64,000 nucleotides of DNA from an uncultured Hyphomonas sp. (GTDB taxonomy: Bacteria > Pseudomonadota > Alphaproteobacteria > Caulobacterales > Hyphomonadaceae). This document shows positions 37,672-46,314 of the stretch, one piece after another. Where the stretch lies: assembly GCF_963675305.1 (NCBI RefSeq), contig NZ_OY776147.1, positions 3,162,001-3,226,000 on the forward strand, written 5' to 3'. How positions within the stretch are numbered: the stretch's first letter is position 1; each line of letters begins with the position of its first letter. The notes under the pieces are model-generated. The model was not told the origin of the DNA and ran no database searches. It worked only from the letters and a program-made list of their open reading frames with translations. A program made the translations under genes and the position numbers.

Positions 37672-39033
37672 TTACTGCAGAAGCGGCGACCAGGCCGGGT
37701 CGGACGCTTCTGTCTGGGTCTGCAGGCGGTGCTCATTCCGGCCGGAAAGGTCCACCGACCAGAGCTGAGGACCAGCGCCGGGGCGGCTTTCGCGGAAATA
37801 AATGATCACGCGGCCGTTCGGCGACCAGTCCGGACCTTCGTCCAGATAGGCTTCGGTCAGCAGGCGTTCGCCGGTGCCGTCGGTGCCGATGACGCCGATA
37901 TAGAACTTGCCGCCAAGCTGCTTGGTGAAGGCCACCAGATCGCCGCGGGGGCTCCAGACAGGTGTGGAGTACTGACCCTTGTTGAACGTGATCCGGCAGG
38001 CGACGTCGCGGCCGCCCGACGGACAGGTGCGCGGGCTGCCATCGGTGTTCATGATGTAGAGCTGCGGACTGCCGCCACGGTCGGACGTGAAGACGATGGC
38101 CTTGCCGTCCGGCGACATCGACGGCGAGGTATCGATCGCCGGGTGGTCTGTCAGGCGGCGCGACTGCCGGGTCTGCAGGTTCATGATGTAGAGGTCGGAG
38201 TTACCACCGGTGGCCTGGGTGAGCAGGACACTCTCGCCATCGCGCGAGAAGCGCGGCGCGAAGGTCATGCCGGGGAAGTTGCCGAGCAGTTCCTGGCGGC
38301 CGGTCTCGATATTGAAGAGATAGACGCGCGGACGTCCGCCCTCATACGACATGTAGGTGATTTCCTGCGCCGACGGGCTGAAGCGCGGGGTCAGCACGGT
38401 GTTGGTGCCCGGCGTCAGATATTGCTGGTTGGCGCCGTCGGAATCCATGATGGCGAGCCGCTTCACGCGGTTCAGCTTCGGGCCGGTTTCGGCGATATAG
38501 ACGATGCGCGTGTCGAAATACGGGTCTTCACCCGTCAGACGGGTGTAGATCGAATCGGCGATCTTGTGGGCGATGCGGCGCCAATTGTCCGGCGTCGTGG
38601 TCAGGCGGCGGCCGGGCTGGCCATTGATGCGCATGACGTCACCTGCATAGACATCCCACAGACGGAACGAGACGGCGATCTTGCCGTCCGGCAGTTCCTC
38701 GAACGCGCCGACGACGAGGCCATCGGTCTTGATGATCTTCCAGTCGGCAAAACGCGGCTGGACGTCGATCGACAGATCCTTCTGGATGAAGGAGGCCGGG
38801 TTCTGCATTTCGAACAGGCCGGTCGATTCGAGATCATTGCGCACGACATCGGCAATCTGGCGGGCGAGCTCGGTGTTTGTTCCTCCGCGGACTTCAAAGT
38901 CCGGAATGGCGAGCGGCACCGGTTTGAAATTGCCGGGACCCTCCACAAGCACTTTGAGTTCGGCCGAGGCGGTCGGCGCAAATCCGATGGCGGCGGTGAA
39001 GGCCATCACCAGGGCAAGCAGCAGGCGGGTCAT
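37672..39033 (-). CDS. tolB: Tol-Pal system protein TolB
   Basis: Periplasmic six-bladed beta-propeller that binds Pal and TolA. The 453-residue protein starts at the ATG at 39033 with the signal MTRLLLALVMAFTAAIGFAP then TASA; upstream in-frame codons run into the tolA region and look spurious. An N-terminal alpha/beta domain (FEVRGGTNTELARQIADVV) is followed by WD40-like PD40 repeats: SPSAQEITYMSYEGGRPRVY, FSRDGESVLLTQATGGNSDL, SPDGKAIVFTSDRGGSPQLY, WSPRGDLVAFTKQLGG, WSPNGRVIIYFRE. It starts 22 bp after tolA. Confidence 0.97.
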   Translation of the reverse strand: MTRLLLALVMAFTAAIGFAPTASAELKVLVEGPGNFKPVPLAIPDFEVRGGTNTELARQIADVVRNDLESTGLFEMQNPASFIQKDLSIDVQPRFADWKIIKTDGLVVGAFEELPDGKIAVSFRLWDVYAGDVMRINGQPGRRLTTTPDNWRRIAHKIADSIYTRLTGEDPYFDTRIVYIAETGPKLNRVKRLAIMDSDGANQQYLTPGTNTVLTPRFSPSAQEITYMSYEGGRPRVYLFNIETGRQELLGNFPGMTFAPRFSRDGESVLLTQATGGNSDLYIMNLQTRQSRRLTDHPAIDTSPSMSPDGKAIVFTSDRGGSPQLYIMNTDGSPRTCPSGGRDVACRITFNKGQYSTPVWSPRGDLVAFTKQLGGKFYIGVIGTDGTGERLLTEAYLDEGPDWSPNGRVIIYFRESRPGAGPQLWSVDLSGRNEHRLQTQTEASDPAWSPLLQ

Positions 39034-39055
39034 GGGATTCCTCCTTTGAGCGGGT

Positions 39056-39976
39056 CTAGGGCTGTGTCGGGCTGACGGTGACATTGATGTCTTTCCACAG
39101 GTCATAATCGTCTTCGGGCAATTGGTAAGGGGCACATTTGCGGACGGCGCGCAACGCCACGTCGACCGCAATGCCGGACCGGCCGATCGGGCGCGAACGC
39201 GGGCTGACCAGTTCGACATTGCCTTTCAGCGTGCCGTCACGGTTCAGCGTGATGCGCATCTGGACGTCGATCTGGTCCTCTTTGGGCAGATCGGACACGC
39301 CGCGCCAGCAGGTATAAATCTGGCGGCGCATCGCGGCCTGCAGCGAGGCCGTATTACCGCGGCGCTCCCCTGCCCCGGGGCGGGTTTCCTGGGCATCGCG
39401 CAGGACCGGCTTGTTGATCTGAGGCGGGACTTCCTCGCGCGGCTTGCGGCGTTCGTCCTCTGCCTTGTCCTTCAGGATGTCCTCGAACTCGTTCAGGAAG
39501 TCGAGATCGTCAGTGGCCTTCGGCTTCTGCTTCTCGATCAGCTTGGGCTCTTCCTTCTTGGGCGGAGGCGGCTCTTCCTTTTCAGGTTCGGGCGCAGGCT
39601 CCGGTTCCGGTTCGGCTTCCTCGTCTGGAATGACGACTTCTTCCTCTTCCGGGGCCGATTCCTCCTCAGGCGGAGGTTCGGGCTGCTCCTCGACCTCTTC
39701 GGGAACGGCCTCTTCTTCTTCCTGCGGCTCCTCGGCCTTCTGGACCGGGGCGATGTCGGTCACGAGGCCAATCTCGACAAAGTCGATCGGCACATCGATG
39801 GCGCTGGCGCATTGCGGAATGCGCATCAGGATATCGACCGGCGCAAGACCCGGCTCCTCCTTCTGGAGGCGCTCGATCATCTTGTCGCAATCCGACTTCT
39901 GGTGCGGCCATGACAGGACCGCCGCCGCGAGGACGGATGCGTGCACGATCGTGGAGACTGTCAGGCCGCGAAGCAT
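39056..39976 (-). CDS. tolA: Tol-Pal system protein TolA
   Basis: Links the TolQR motor to TolB and Pal. The 306-residue protein has one N-terminal transmembrane helix (residues 4-22). A short segment with two cysteines follows (SDCDKM and IPQCAS), then a long linker of about 110 residues dominated by Glu and Pro that turns Lys-rich. The C-terminal TonB-like domain is about residues 210-306 (LQAAMRRQIYTCWRG, VQMRITLNRDGTLKGN). The linker is acidic and proline-rich instead of the Ala/Lys helix of E. coli TolA, as is frequent in alphaproteobacteria. The C-terminal domain retains a Cys pair (YTCW, RKCAPY). Confidence 0.94.
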   Translation of the reverse strand: MLRGLTVSTIVHASVLAAAVLSWPHQKSDCDKMIERLQKEEPGLAPVDILMRIPQCASAIDVPIDFVEIGLVTDIAPVQKAEEPQEEEEAVPEEVEEQPEPPPEEESAPEEEEVVIPDEEAEPEPEPAPEPEKEEPPPPKKEEPKLIEKQKPKATDDLDFLNEFEDILKDKAEDERRKPREEVPPQINKPVLRDAQETRPGAGERRGNTASLQAAMRRQIYTCWRGVSDLPKEDQIDVQMRITLNRDGTLKGNVELVSPRSRPIGRSGIAVDVALRAVRKCAPYQLPEDDYDLWKDINVTVSPTQP

Positions 39977-39992
39977 TCCTGCCGGCCGCTCC

Positions 39993-40430
39993 TTATTTCT
40001 TCTGTTCCGTTACGAGGGAGACGCGCGTGTAACCAGCGGCGCGGATCTCGGACATCACTTCCATCATGATGCCATAGGGCGTGGCTTCATCGCCGCGCAC
40101 ATAGATCGGCTTGTCATAGCCTTCGCCGATAATCGCCTGCAGCTGGGGCCCAAGCGATTCGACCTGCACTTCGGTGTTCTGGATGAACACCGCGCCGTCC
40201 GACTTGATCGTGATGGCCAGCGGCGCATCGTTCGGATCCGTCTGGATCGGGCCGGACTTTGTCTTCGGCAGGCTGATGTCCTCCCCCCGCACCAGCATGG
40301 GCGCGGTGATCATGAACACGATCAGCAGCACGAGCATGACGTCCACAAAGGGCGTCACGTTGATTTCGGCATTGAGAGAGCGGCGCCCGCGCCGTCCGCC
40401 CTTGCCGCCGGAGCCGAGGATCATTCCCAT
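39993..40430 (-). CDS. tolR: Tol-Pal system protein TolR (ExbD family)
   Basis: A 145-residue stator partner of TolQ. One transmembrane helix, with the proton-relay Asp in INVTPFVDVMLVLLIVFMI, then a periplasmic domain (YVRGDEATPYGIMMEVMSEI). I chose the ATG at 40430 (MGMILGSGGKGGRRGRR), which begins 4 bp after the tolQ stop; a longer frame inside tolQ is spurious. The Gly/Arg-rich cytoplasmic tip is usual. Confidence 0.96.
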   Translation of the reverse strand: MGMILGSGGKGGRRGRRSLNAEINVTPFVDVMLVLLIVFMITAPMLVRGEDISLPKTKSGPIQTDPNDAPLAITIKSDGAVFIQNTEVQVESLGPQLQAIIGEGYDKPIYVRGDEATPYGIMMEVMSEIRAAGYTRVSLVTEQKK

Positions 40431-40434
40431 GGGC

Positions 40435-41148
40435 TCAGTCCCGTCCCGGATCCGACGCCCGGCGCGACAGGCGCACCAGGACATCCTGCGAGAAGGCGTC
40501 GAGCTGGTCGGCGAACCGCGTCAGGTCGCCGGTGAACTTGTTGTAGAAAATGACCGCCGGGATGGCGGCGACAAGGCCCATGCCGGTGGCGAACAGGGCT
40601 TCGGCAATCGGGCCGGCCACGGTGCCGAGGCTGGTGTCCTGCTGGGCGGCGATGTTGAGGAAGGCATTCATGATGCCCCAGACGGTGCCGAACAGGCCGA
40701 TAAAGGGCGAGGCGGACCCGATCGTCGCCAGCACGCCAAGTCCGTTGCCGGCGCGGCCAAGCTCGCGGTCGATGGTGGCGCGCATGGATCGCTCTGCCCG
40801 GTTTACGAGGGCGTTGGCTTCGCCGGAGCCTGGCGGGACACGGCGGGCGTCAGACCATTCCCGGGCGGCGGCCTGGAAGACGCGGCTGGCCGCATCGCCG
40901 CCACCGGAGCCGGGGCGCAGGTCGAGGTCTTCAGTGCGGCCGTTCCAGAAGGCGTCTTCAAACTGGCGGGCCTTTTTCCGGGCCGAGCCCAGCGAGAAGA
41001 GTTTCTCGCCGATCACGATCCAGGACCAGACCGAGGCCAGGAACAGCATGAACATGACCAGTTTGACCACCGGATCTGCCTCGAAAATGAGGGCAATCAG
41101 GGAAAAGTCGGTGTTACTGGCCGCTGTGCCGATCGCTTCCGATTCCAT
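40435..41148 (-). CDS. tolQ: Tol-Pal system protein TolQ (ExbB family)
   Basis: A 237-residue proton-channel subunit of the Tol motor. Three transmembrane helices: residues 20-45 (VVKLVMFMLFLASVWSWIVI), and two in the C-terminal half (GVLATIGSASPFIGLFGTVWGIM and IAEALFATGMGLVAAIPAVIFYN), with the conserved Thr and Glu residues of the family. First gene of the tolQRAB-pal run. Confidence 0.96.
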   Translation of the reverse strand: MESEAIGTAASNTDFSLIALIFEADPVVKLVMFMLFLASVWSWIVIGEKLFSLGSARKKARQFEDAFWNGRTEDLDLRPGSGGGDAASRVFQAAAREWSDARRVPPGSGEANALVNRAERSMRATIDRELGRAGNGLGVLATIGSASPFIGLFGTVWGIMNAFLNIAAQQDTSLGTVAGPIAEALFATGMGLVAAIPAVIFYNKFTGDLTRFADQLDAFSQDVLVRLSRRASDPGRD

Positions 41149-41307
41149 AGGATGAATGTGCTCCTTGAAGATGGCAGGCCGGCAGCCCGCAGATAAGGCG
41201 TGCGTCCCGTGGGAACGGGCGCTTTGTGCCCCTGTTTCTACAACAATTCCGGCAGAAACACGGCAGAGCGCCCTGATTCCGCAGCTTGCCTCCCGGCTAG
41301 GTGGGAA

Positions 41308-41338
41308 GGGTTAAGAATTTGTTCGATTTTATTAACCC
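41308..41338. promoter_or_regulatory. Inverted repeat upstream of tolQ
   Basis: GGGTTAA (41308-41314) and TTAACCC (41332-41338) form a 7-bp inverted repeat with a 17-nt AT-rich spacer. It lies 160-190 bp upstream of tolQ and 25-55 bp past the ybgC stop. It could be an operator or a weak ybgC terminator. No known factor is assigned. Confidence 0.4.
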
Positions 41339-41362
41339 TGCACGGGAAACGGGCAGGATCTC

Positions 41363-41827
41363 TTATGCCAGGTCCGCACCTGTCCAGCGGTACGCGGCCA
41401 GCGTGTCCATCATCTCGCGGACCGGACGGCGCGGGCGGCCATCGGCATGGATCATCACCGCGGTGATCTCCCCTTCGGCAATCAGCTCGCCTTCCCGAAG
41501 GCAGGCCTGACGGAACAGGAAGCGCGGGCCGTCGAGGCCGAGATAGCGCGTCCGGATCTGCAGGAGGTCATCCACTTTCGCGGCGCGCTTGTAGTCCACC
41601 GCCACACGGGTCAGCGTAAAGGCGGCCGGATCTTCCCGGTTCAGCAGGTCCTGGTGCGAGACGCCCGCATCGCGCAGGCAATCGGACCGGCCCCGCTCGA
41701 AGAAGCGGAGATAGTTCGCATGATAGACCATGCCGGTGAAATCGGTGTCTTCGTAATAGACACGGACCTCGATCCAGTGCTGGCGCTCAGCGTCGAAATT
41801 GCGGTCATCAAGGGCAGGCAGGCTCAT
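41363..41827 (-). CDS. ybgC: Acyl-CoA thioesterase YbgC (Tol-Pal associated)
   Basis: A 154-residue hotdog-fold thioesterase usually first in the tol-pal cluster. The 4-hydroxybenzoyl-CoA thioesterase motif VYYEDTDFTGMVYHANYLRFFERGRSD contains the catalytic Asp (EDTDFTG). It is separated from tolQ by 214 bp, so it may have its own transcript. YbgC hydrolyses short acyl-CoA and interacts with phospholipid synthesis enzymes in E. coli. Confidence 0.94.
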   Translation of the reverse strand: MSLPALDDRNFDAERQHWIEVRVYYEDTDFTGMVYHANYLRFFERGRSDCLRDAGVSHQDLLNREDPAAFTLTRVAVDYKRAAKVDDLLQIRTRYLGLDGPRFLFRQACLREGELIAEGEITAVMIHADGRPRRPVREMMDTLAAYRWTGADLA

Positions 41828-41878
41828 GGTTTCGCCGTATCAGAGGCGGCGTGAGCCGTCACCCCTGTTGCGTCTGCC

Positions 41879-42427
41879 TTATCCGGCCTGCACCGTCATC
41901 TCGAGCGGCGCGGTGTCATAACCAAGGTCTGCGGCGCGCTGCTTCAGCTCGTCCAGCTTCGCCGGATCGAGCTGCGGCGTGCGCGACAGGATCCAGAGGT
42001 ATTTGCCATCCGGGCTGCCAACGAGCGAGGCGGAATAGTCCGGCTCCAGCGCGAGGATCCAGTAGTCGCCCTCGGCAAAGGGCACCCAGGACGGCGCGAA
42101 CTTCACTTTGAGCTGGCTGTTGCCGGTTCCCTCCACGATCCGGGCCCGGCCTTCGGCAACTTTCTTCTTGCCGTCCAGCGTGTCCTTGAAACAGGTGTTC
42201 GTGACAGAGACCGTCCCGTCATCATTGATGCCGTACTCGGCAGTCACGCCTGTGCAGTCGCGCTCGAACCAGTTGGGATAGCGGGCAATTTCGTACCAGA
42301 GCCCGGCATAGCGGGAGAGGTCCACCGAGGAGACCGTCTCAGGGGCAGACGATGTATCGCGATAGTCGGGCTGGCTTGTGCAGGCGGCGAGCAAAAGGGC
42401 GGAAATGGCAGGAATGGCAAATCTCAT
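41879..42427 (-). CDS. Outer membrane lipocalin (Blc-like)
   Basis: A 182-residue lipoprotein with lipobox LAAC (LLLAACTSQPDY). The lipocalin signature LSRYAGLWYEIARYPNWFERDC has the conserved GxW. Later motifs VTNTCFK and WILALEPDYSASLVG, and the C-terminal YLWILSRTPQL, match bacterial Blc. Binds lysophospholipids or fatty acids at the outer membrane; in E. coli it is stress-induced. On the same strand as ybgC and the hydrolase gene, with 51- and 60-bp gaps. Confidence 0.93.
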   Translation of the reverse strand: MRFAIPAISALLLAACTSQPDYRDTSSAPETVSSVDLSRYAGLWYEIARYPNWFERDCTGVTAEYGINDDGTVSVTNTCFKDTLDGKKKVAEGRARIVEGTGNSQLKVKFAPSWVPFAEGDYWILALEPDYSASLVGSPDGKYLWILSRTPQLDPAKLDELKQRAADLGYDTAPLEMTVQAG

Positions 42428-42487
42428 GGGAAAATCTCCTTCCCTCAGATACGCGCGAAACCGGGCGCCGGTTTCACGGTAATCGCA

Positions 42488-43483
42488 TCAGCCGCCTTCC
42501 GCCGTCTCCGCCGGGTCCGGTTCCGGCGCGTTCAGCCCCGCCAGAAAGGCGCGCAGGTCACCGGCGGTTTCAGCGGCCAGTTCTTCCTGCGGCAGGTGCC
42601 CGGCATCCGGATAGATGACCAGCTCCGCCCCAGGGATGGCGTCGGCAAACTTGCGCGCCGCAGCGACCGGGATCACCTTGTCCTGCTCGCCATGCATGAT
42701 CAGGGTCGGCACATCGATGCCGGACAGGGCGTCTTTGGTCGCCCAGACGCGGTCCCTGCCGCCGGAGGTCAGCGCCATCAGCGCATCGCGGTGGCATGGC
42801 GCCCGGGCGAGCGCCGTATAGCGATTGACCATGTCATCGGTCGCAAGATCCGGATTAGCGAAACTGTCCCGCAGGCCATCGCGCACAAGCCAGGTCATGT
42901 CGGTATTCTTCATCAGGCGCCGGGCAACCGGGTTCGAGAGGAGCTTGAAAACGACGGGGTCTGATTTTTCTTCCTGCGAACTTTCCGGCCAGCCGGACGC
43001 GTCGACCAGAACGAGTGCATCAAGACGCGACGGATGGGCCAGCGCATAGGCCCAGGCGACGCCGCCGCCCATGGAATTGCCGGCAAGCGTGAATTTCTCG
43101 ATGCCCAGAGCCTTCGTCACCGCGTCGACTGTCTCAACGAATTGTCCGGTGCCGATCCGCTCTCCTTCCAGACAGTTGGTGAGGCCATGGCCCGGCAGGT
43201 CCAGCGAGATCACGCGGTAATCGCGCTTCAGATTCGCAACCCAGGGCTCCCATGTGTGCAACGAGGACGAAAATCCGTGCACCAACACAATGGCCGGCGC
43301 ATTGCGCGGGCCGACATCGCGATAATGGACGCGCAGGCCATTTTCGAGCGAAAGCGTCCGGCTGTCCGAATTGGCATAGACAAGTTCGAGCCGGTCATAG
43401 CCGATGTCGGCGCGCTGCAAGGCGAACCAGCCAGCTGCCAAAATCGCAACAAAGGTAAGCAGAACCACCAGAAAACGGCGCAT
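42488..43483 (-). CDS. Alpha/beta hydrolase with N-terminal membrane anchor
   Basis: A 331-residue protein. Residues 3-22 are one hydrophobic helix (FLVVLLTFVAILAAGWFAL), an uncleaved signal anchor. The hydrolase domain has oxyanion HGFSSSLHTWEPW, the nucleophile elbow LAGNSMGGGVAWA (Ser), the acid Asp in IMHGEQDKVIP and the His in YPDAGHLPQEEL. The full triad is present, so it should be active on the periplasmic side. Substrate unknown (esterase or haloperoxidase-like group). The C-terminal tail is acidic. Confidence 0.92.
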   Translation of the reverse strand: MRRFLVVLLTFVAILAAGWFALQRADIGYDRLELVYANSDSRTLSLENGLRVHYRDVGPRNAPAIVLVHGFSSSLHTWEPWVANLKRDYRVISLDLPGHGLTNCLEGERIGTGQFVETVDAVTKALGIEKFTLAGNSMGGGVAWAYALAHPSRLDALVLVDASGWPESSQEEKSDPVVFKLLSNPVARRLMKNTDMTWLVRDGLRDSFANPDLATDDMVNRYTALARAPCHRDALMALTSGGRDRVWATKDALSGIDVPTLIMHGEQDKVIPVAAARKFADAIPGAELVIYPDAGHLPQEELAAETAGDLRAFLAGLNAPEPDPAETAEGG

Positions 43484-43565
43484 ATCCGTTTCCTTCCTCC
43501 CGGTTGATTTCTGAATCAGGCCGGCAGAGTAAGCGCGCCCGGTCCTGCCCTGTCAATTACGGGAC

Positions 43566-44309
43566 TCACCTGAAGCCACAGACCGCGCAGGCTTTATCGG
43601 GCCGAAGCGCGACGGTTCGCGATTCGCCGCCGAGCCCATTGATCAGAAGGACGCGCCCGATCAGGGGCCGGCCTGCGCCGGTGATCAGTTTCACCGCTTC
43701 CATCGCCATGGCGGACCCGGTCATGCCGGTCAGTGCACCGACCACGCCTACCTCGTCGCAGGCTTCTGCGTCCGGCGGAGTTTCCGGCACCCAGCACCTG
43801 TAGCAAGGCGCGCCCGGCTCTACACCGGAGGCAAAAACGCTGACCTGTCCATTCCAGCCGGCTGCGGCGCCATGCACCATGACCCGGCCGCTCTCGTGCG
43901 CCAGCCGGTTCAGCGCATAGCGCGTCGGGAAATTGTCGCAGGCATCGATCAGGATCTTCCCGGCTGGCGTCGCGCCTTCGTCAAAGCGCTCTGTTTTCAC
44001 GTCCACATTTATGGATGGATCCATCTCGCGCAGCCGGGTCGCCAGCGTTTTCGCCTTCAGCGTGCCGACTTCTTCATCCGTAAACTGAATCTGTCTCTGA
44101 AGATTTGAGCGTTCGACCCGGTCATCGTCCCAGAGTTCAATTTTCCCGACCCCGGCCGCGGCAAGATACAGCGCACAAGGCCCGCCCAGCGCGCCTGCGC
44201 CGATGATGGAGACATGCGCCCTGCGCAGCTTCTGTACGCCGGGTCCGCCAATCTCCTTCAGCAGGATGTGGCGGCGGTGACGGTCCAGTTCCTCAGGTGT
44301 CAGGCTCAT
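43566..44309 (-). CDS. HesA/MoeB/ThiF family E1-like adenylyltransferase
   Basis: A 247-residue protein that would adenylate the C-terminus of a ThiS- or MoaD-like sulfur carrier. It has the start RHRRHILLKEIGGPGVQKL and the nucleotide loop IGAGALGGPCALYLAAAGVG. WDDDRVERSNLQRQ, DACDNFPTRYALN, and zinc ligands in CYRCW and CAVC are also present. It has no rhodanese domain. Its ATG overlaps the nadD stop by 4 nt. No thiS, thiG, moaD or moaE is nearby, so the partner is unknown; moeB is the most general guess. Confidence 0.9.
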   Translation of the reverse strand: MSLTPEELDRHRRHILLKEIGGPGVQKLRRAHVSIIGAGALGGPCALYLAAAGVGKIELWDDDRVERSNLQRQIQFTDEEVGTLKAKTLATRLREMDPSINVDVKTERFDEGATPAGKILIDACDNFPTRYALNRLAHESGRVMVHGAAAGWNGQVSVFASGVEPGAPCYRCWVPETPPDAEACDEVGVVGALTGMTGSAMAMEAVKLITGAGRPLIGRVLLINGLGGESRTVALRPDKACAVCGFR

Positions 44310-44902
44310 GCCCTCCCCTCCCGGATGGCGGTGGAGGACGACTTATCCAGCGGGCCTTTCAGATAGACCCAGGCGGGCGGCGCCAGTTCTGGCAGCAGCG
44401 GCGCGTAAGCTTCCGGAATCCGGTCCTTTGCGAAGGTGCGGGCAAATCTCGAATTGCGCGCGCCGGGGCCGACCCCGGGCCGGGAGACAATCGCGATGGG
44501 CATCAGCCGGGCGATGTCCTGCCAGCGCTGCCAGTAATGGAAGCCGACCATATTGTCGGCGCCCATCAGCCAGACAAAATCGGCTTGCGGCGCGTGGACG
44601 GCGAGCGTCAGCAGCGTCTGCCAGGAATAAGTATAGCCCAGCTGCTGTTCGATGTCGGTGACGATCATGCGCGGATGATGCCCGGCAACAGCCTCCGCCG
44701 ACGCAAAACGGCTATTGAAATCCCCATGGTCTGTCTTCAGCGGATTGCCGCGCGCGACGATCCACCAGACCCAGTCGAGCTGCAGCCGTTTCATCGCCGT
44801 TTCGGCAACATGGAGGTGCCCTGTATGGGCCGGATTGAAGCTGCCACCGAACAGGCCGATGCGCAGCCCCTTTACAGGACCCGGTAACCGGACTGGCCTC
44901 AA
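44306..44902 (-). CDS. nadD: Nicotinate-nucleotide adenylyltransferase
   Basis: Adenylates nicotinate mononucleotide to deamido-NAD. The 198-residue protein has IGLFGGSFNPAHTGHLHVAE (the HxGH motif), WIVARGNPLK, LMGADNMVGFHYW and the C-terminal SSSTAIREG (ISSTxIR-type) motif. The start is TTG at 44902, overlapping the proA stop by 4 nt (TTGA). proA-nadD is a classic alphaproteobacterial order. The expected next gene, rsfS, is absent and an E1-like gene takes its place. Confidence 0.95.
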   Translation of the reverse strand: MRPVRLPGPVKGLRIGLFGGSFNPAHTGHLHVAETAMKRLQLDWVWWIVARGNPLKTDHGDFNSRFASAEAVAGHHPRMIVTDIEQQLGYTYSWQTLLTLAVHAPQADFVWLMGADNMVGFHYWQRWQDIARLMPIAIVSRPGVGPGARNSRFARTFAKDRIPEAYAPLLPELAPPAWVYLKGPLDKSSSTAIREGRA

Positions 44903-46185
44903 GGACGGACCTGCCCCTTGCCGCGGACGAGGTATTTATACGTCGTCAGCTGTTCTGCCCCGACCGGGCCGCGCGCATGGATACGGCCCGTCGCAATGCC
45001 GATTTCCGCGCCCATGCCAAACTCGCCCCCATCGGCGAACTGCGACGAGGCGTTGTGCAGCAGGATGGCGCTGTCGACATCGGCGAAGAATTTGTCGGCC
45101 ACGGCCTGGTCTTCGGTAATCACCACTTCGGTGTGGCCGGACGACCAGCGGGAGATATGCGCCAGCGCGCCATCAATCCCGTCCACGACGGCCACGGCCA
45201 GGATCGGCGCGAGATATTCCGTTGCCCAATCCTCTTCAGTCGCCGGCTTCATGTCGGCAACGATCGCGCGGGCGCGTTCGTCGCCGCGCAGCTCGCAGCC
45301 GGCCTCTTTCAGCGCTTCAGCGAGTTTCGGCAGCAGCGTGTCTGCAATTGCGGAGTCGACCAGCAGTGTCTCGGCCGAGCCGCAGATGCCGGTGCGGCGC
45401 ATCTTGGCGTTGACGACAATGGCGACCGCCTTTTCCGGATCCGCTGCGCCGTCCACATAGACATGGCAGAGGCCTTCGAGGTGGCCGATCACCGGCACGC
45501 GCGCATCCATCTGGACGCGCTCAACGAGGCCGCGTCCACCGCGGGGCACGATCACATCAATCTCTCCGTCGAGCCCGGCCAGAAGATGGCCGACGGCCTC
45601 GCGGTCCTGCGTCGGGACCAGCTGGATGGCGTCCTGCGGCAGGCCTTCTTTCTCAAGCGCGCCGCGCATGGCGCTGACCAGCGCGCGGGATGAGCGGGCA
45701 CTTTCCGAGCCGCAGCGCAGGATCGCGGCATTGCCGGAGCGAAGGCAAAGCGCGCCGGCATCCGCGGTCACGTTCGGGCGGCTCTCATAAATGATGCCGA
45801 TGACGCCGAGCGGGACGGCAACGCGCGCAATGTCGAGGCCGGACGGCACGGTCCAGCGGGCAAGTTCGCGGCCAATCGGGTCTGCCAGGCCGGAAACGGC
45901 TTCAACGCCGCCGGCGATGCCTTCGACGCGCGCTTCGTCCAGCGCCAGCCGGTCGAGCATGGCCGCATCCAGGCCCTTGGCCCGGGCGGCTTCCATGTCT
46001 TCTGCGTTGGCGGCAAGGATCTCCGGCGCTGCGGCACGGATGGCGGCAGCGATGGCTTTCAGGCCGCGGGTACGGTCCTCTGGAGTGAGCTTGCCGAGCG
46101 CGCGGGAGGCTGCCCGGGCGTTCCGGCCCAGTTGCAGCATGGTTTCAGCGAGATCGGCGTTCGGTGCGGGTGTCTGAATAGTCAT
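44899..46185 (-). CDS. proA: Gamma-glutamyl phosphate reductase
   Basis: Reduces gamma-glutamyl phosphate to the semialdehyde with NADPH, the second step of proline synthesis. The 428-residue protein has the aldehyde-dehydrogenase-like catalytic Cys in MRRTGICGSAETLL, GVIGIIYESRPNVTADAGAL, IDVIVPRGGRGLVE and VVNAKMRRTG. I chose the ATG at 46185 (MTIQTPAPNADL). An in-frame extension to 46290 has no signal and crosses the divergent promoter region. Upstream proB is not in the window. Confidence 0.97.
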   Translation of the reverse strand: MTIQTPAPNADLAETMLQLGRNARAASRALGKLTPEDRTRGLKAIAAAIRAAAPEILAANAEDMEAARAKGLDAAMLDRLALDEARVEGIAGGVEAVSGLADPIGRELARWTVPSGLDIARVAVPLGVIGIIYESRPNVTADAGALCLRSGNAAILRCGSESARSSRALVSAMRGALEKEGLPQDAIQLVPTQDREAVGHLLAGLDGEIDVIVPRGGRGLVERVQMDARVPVIGHLEGLCHVYVDGAADPEKAVAIVVNAKMRRTGICGSAETLLVDSAIADTLLPKLAEALKEAGCELRGDERARAIVADMKPATEEDWATEYLAPILAVAVVDGIDGALAHISRWSSGHTEVVITEDQAVADKFFADVDSAILLHNASSQFADGGEFGMGAEIGIATGRIHARGPVGAEQLTTYKYLVRGKGQVRP

Positions 46186-46314
46186 AGGGTTCAAGTGCCG
46201 TAAACGCGCCCGGGCCGCAAGGGTTCCGCCTGCAGCTGCAGGCCGGTCATGGGCTGACAAGCGGACGGAACCGACTAAAGTCACCTGCAAGAAAAAGACA
46301 GGCCGGAGGACCCC

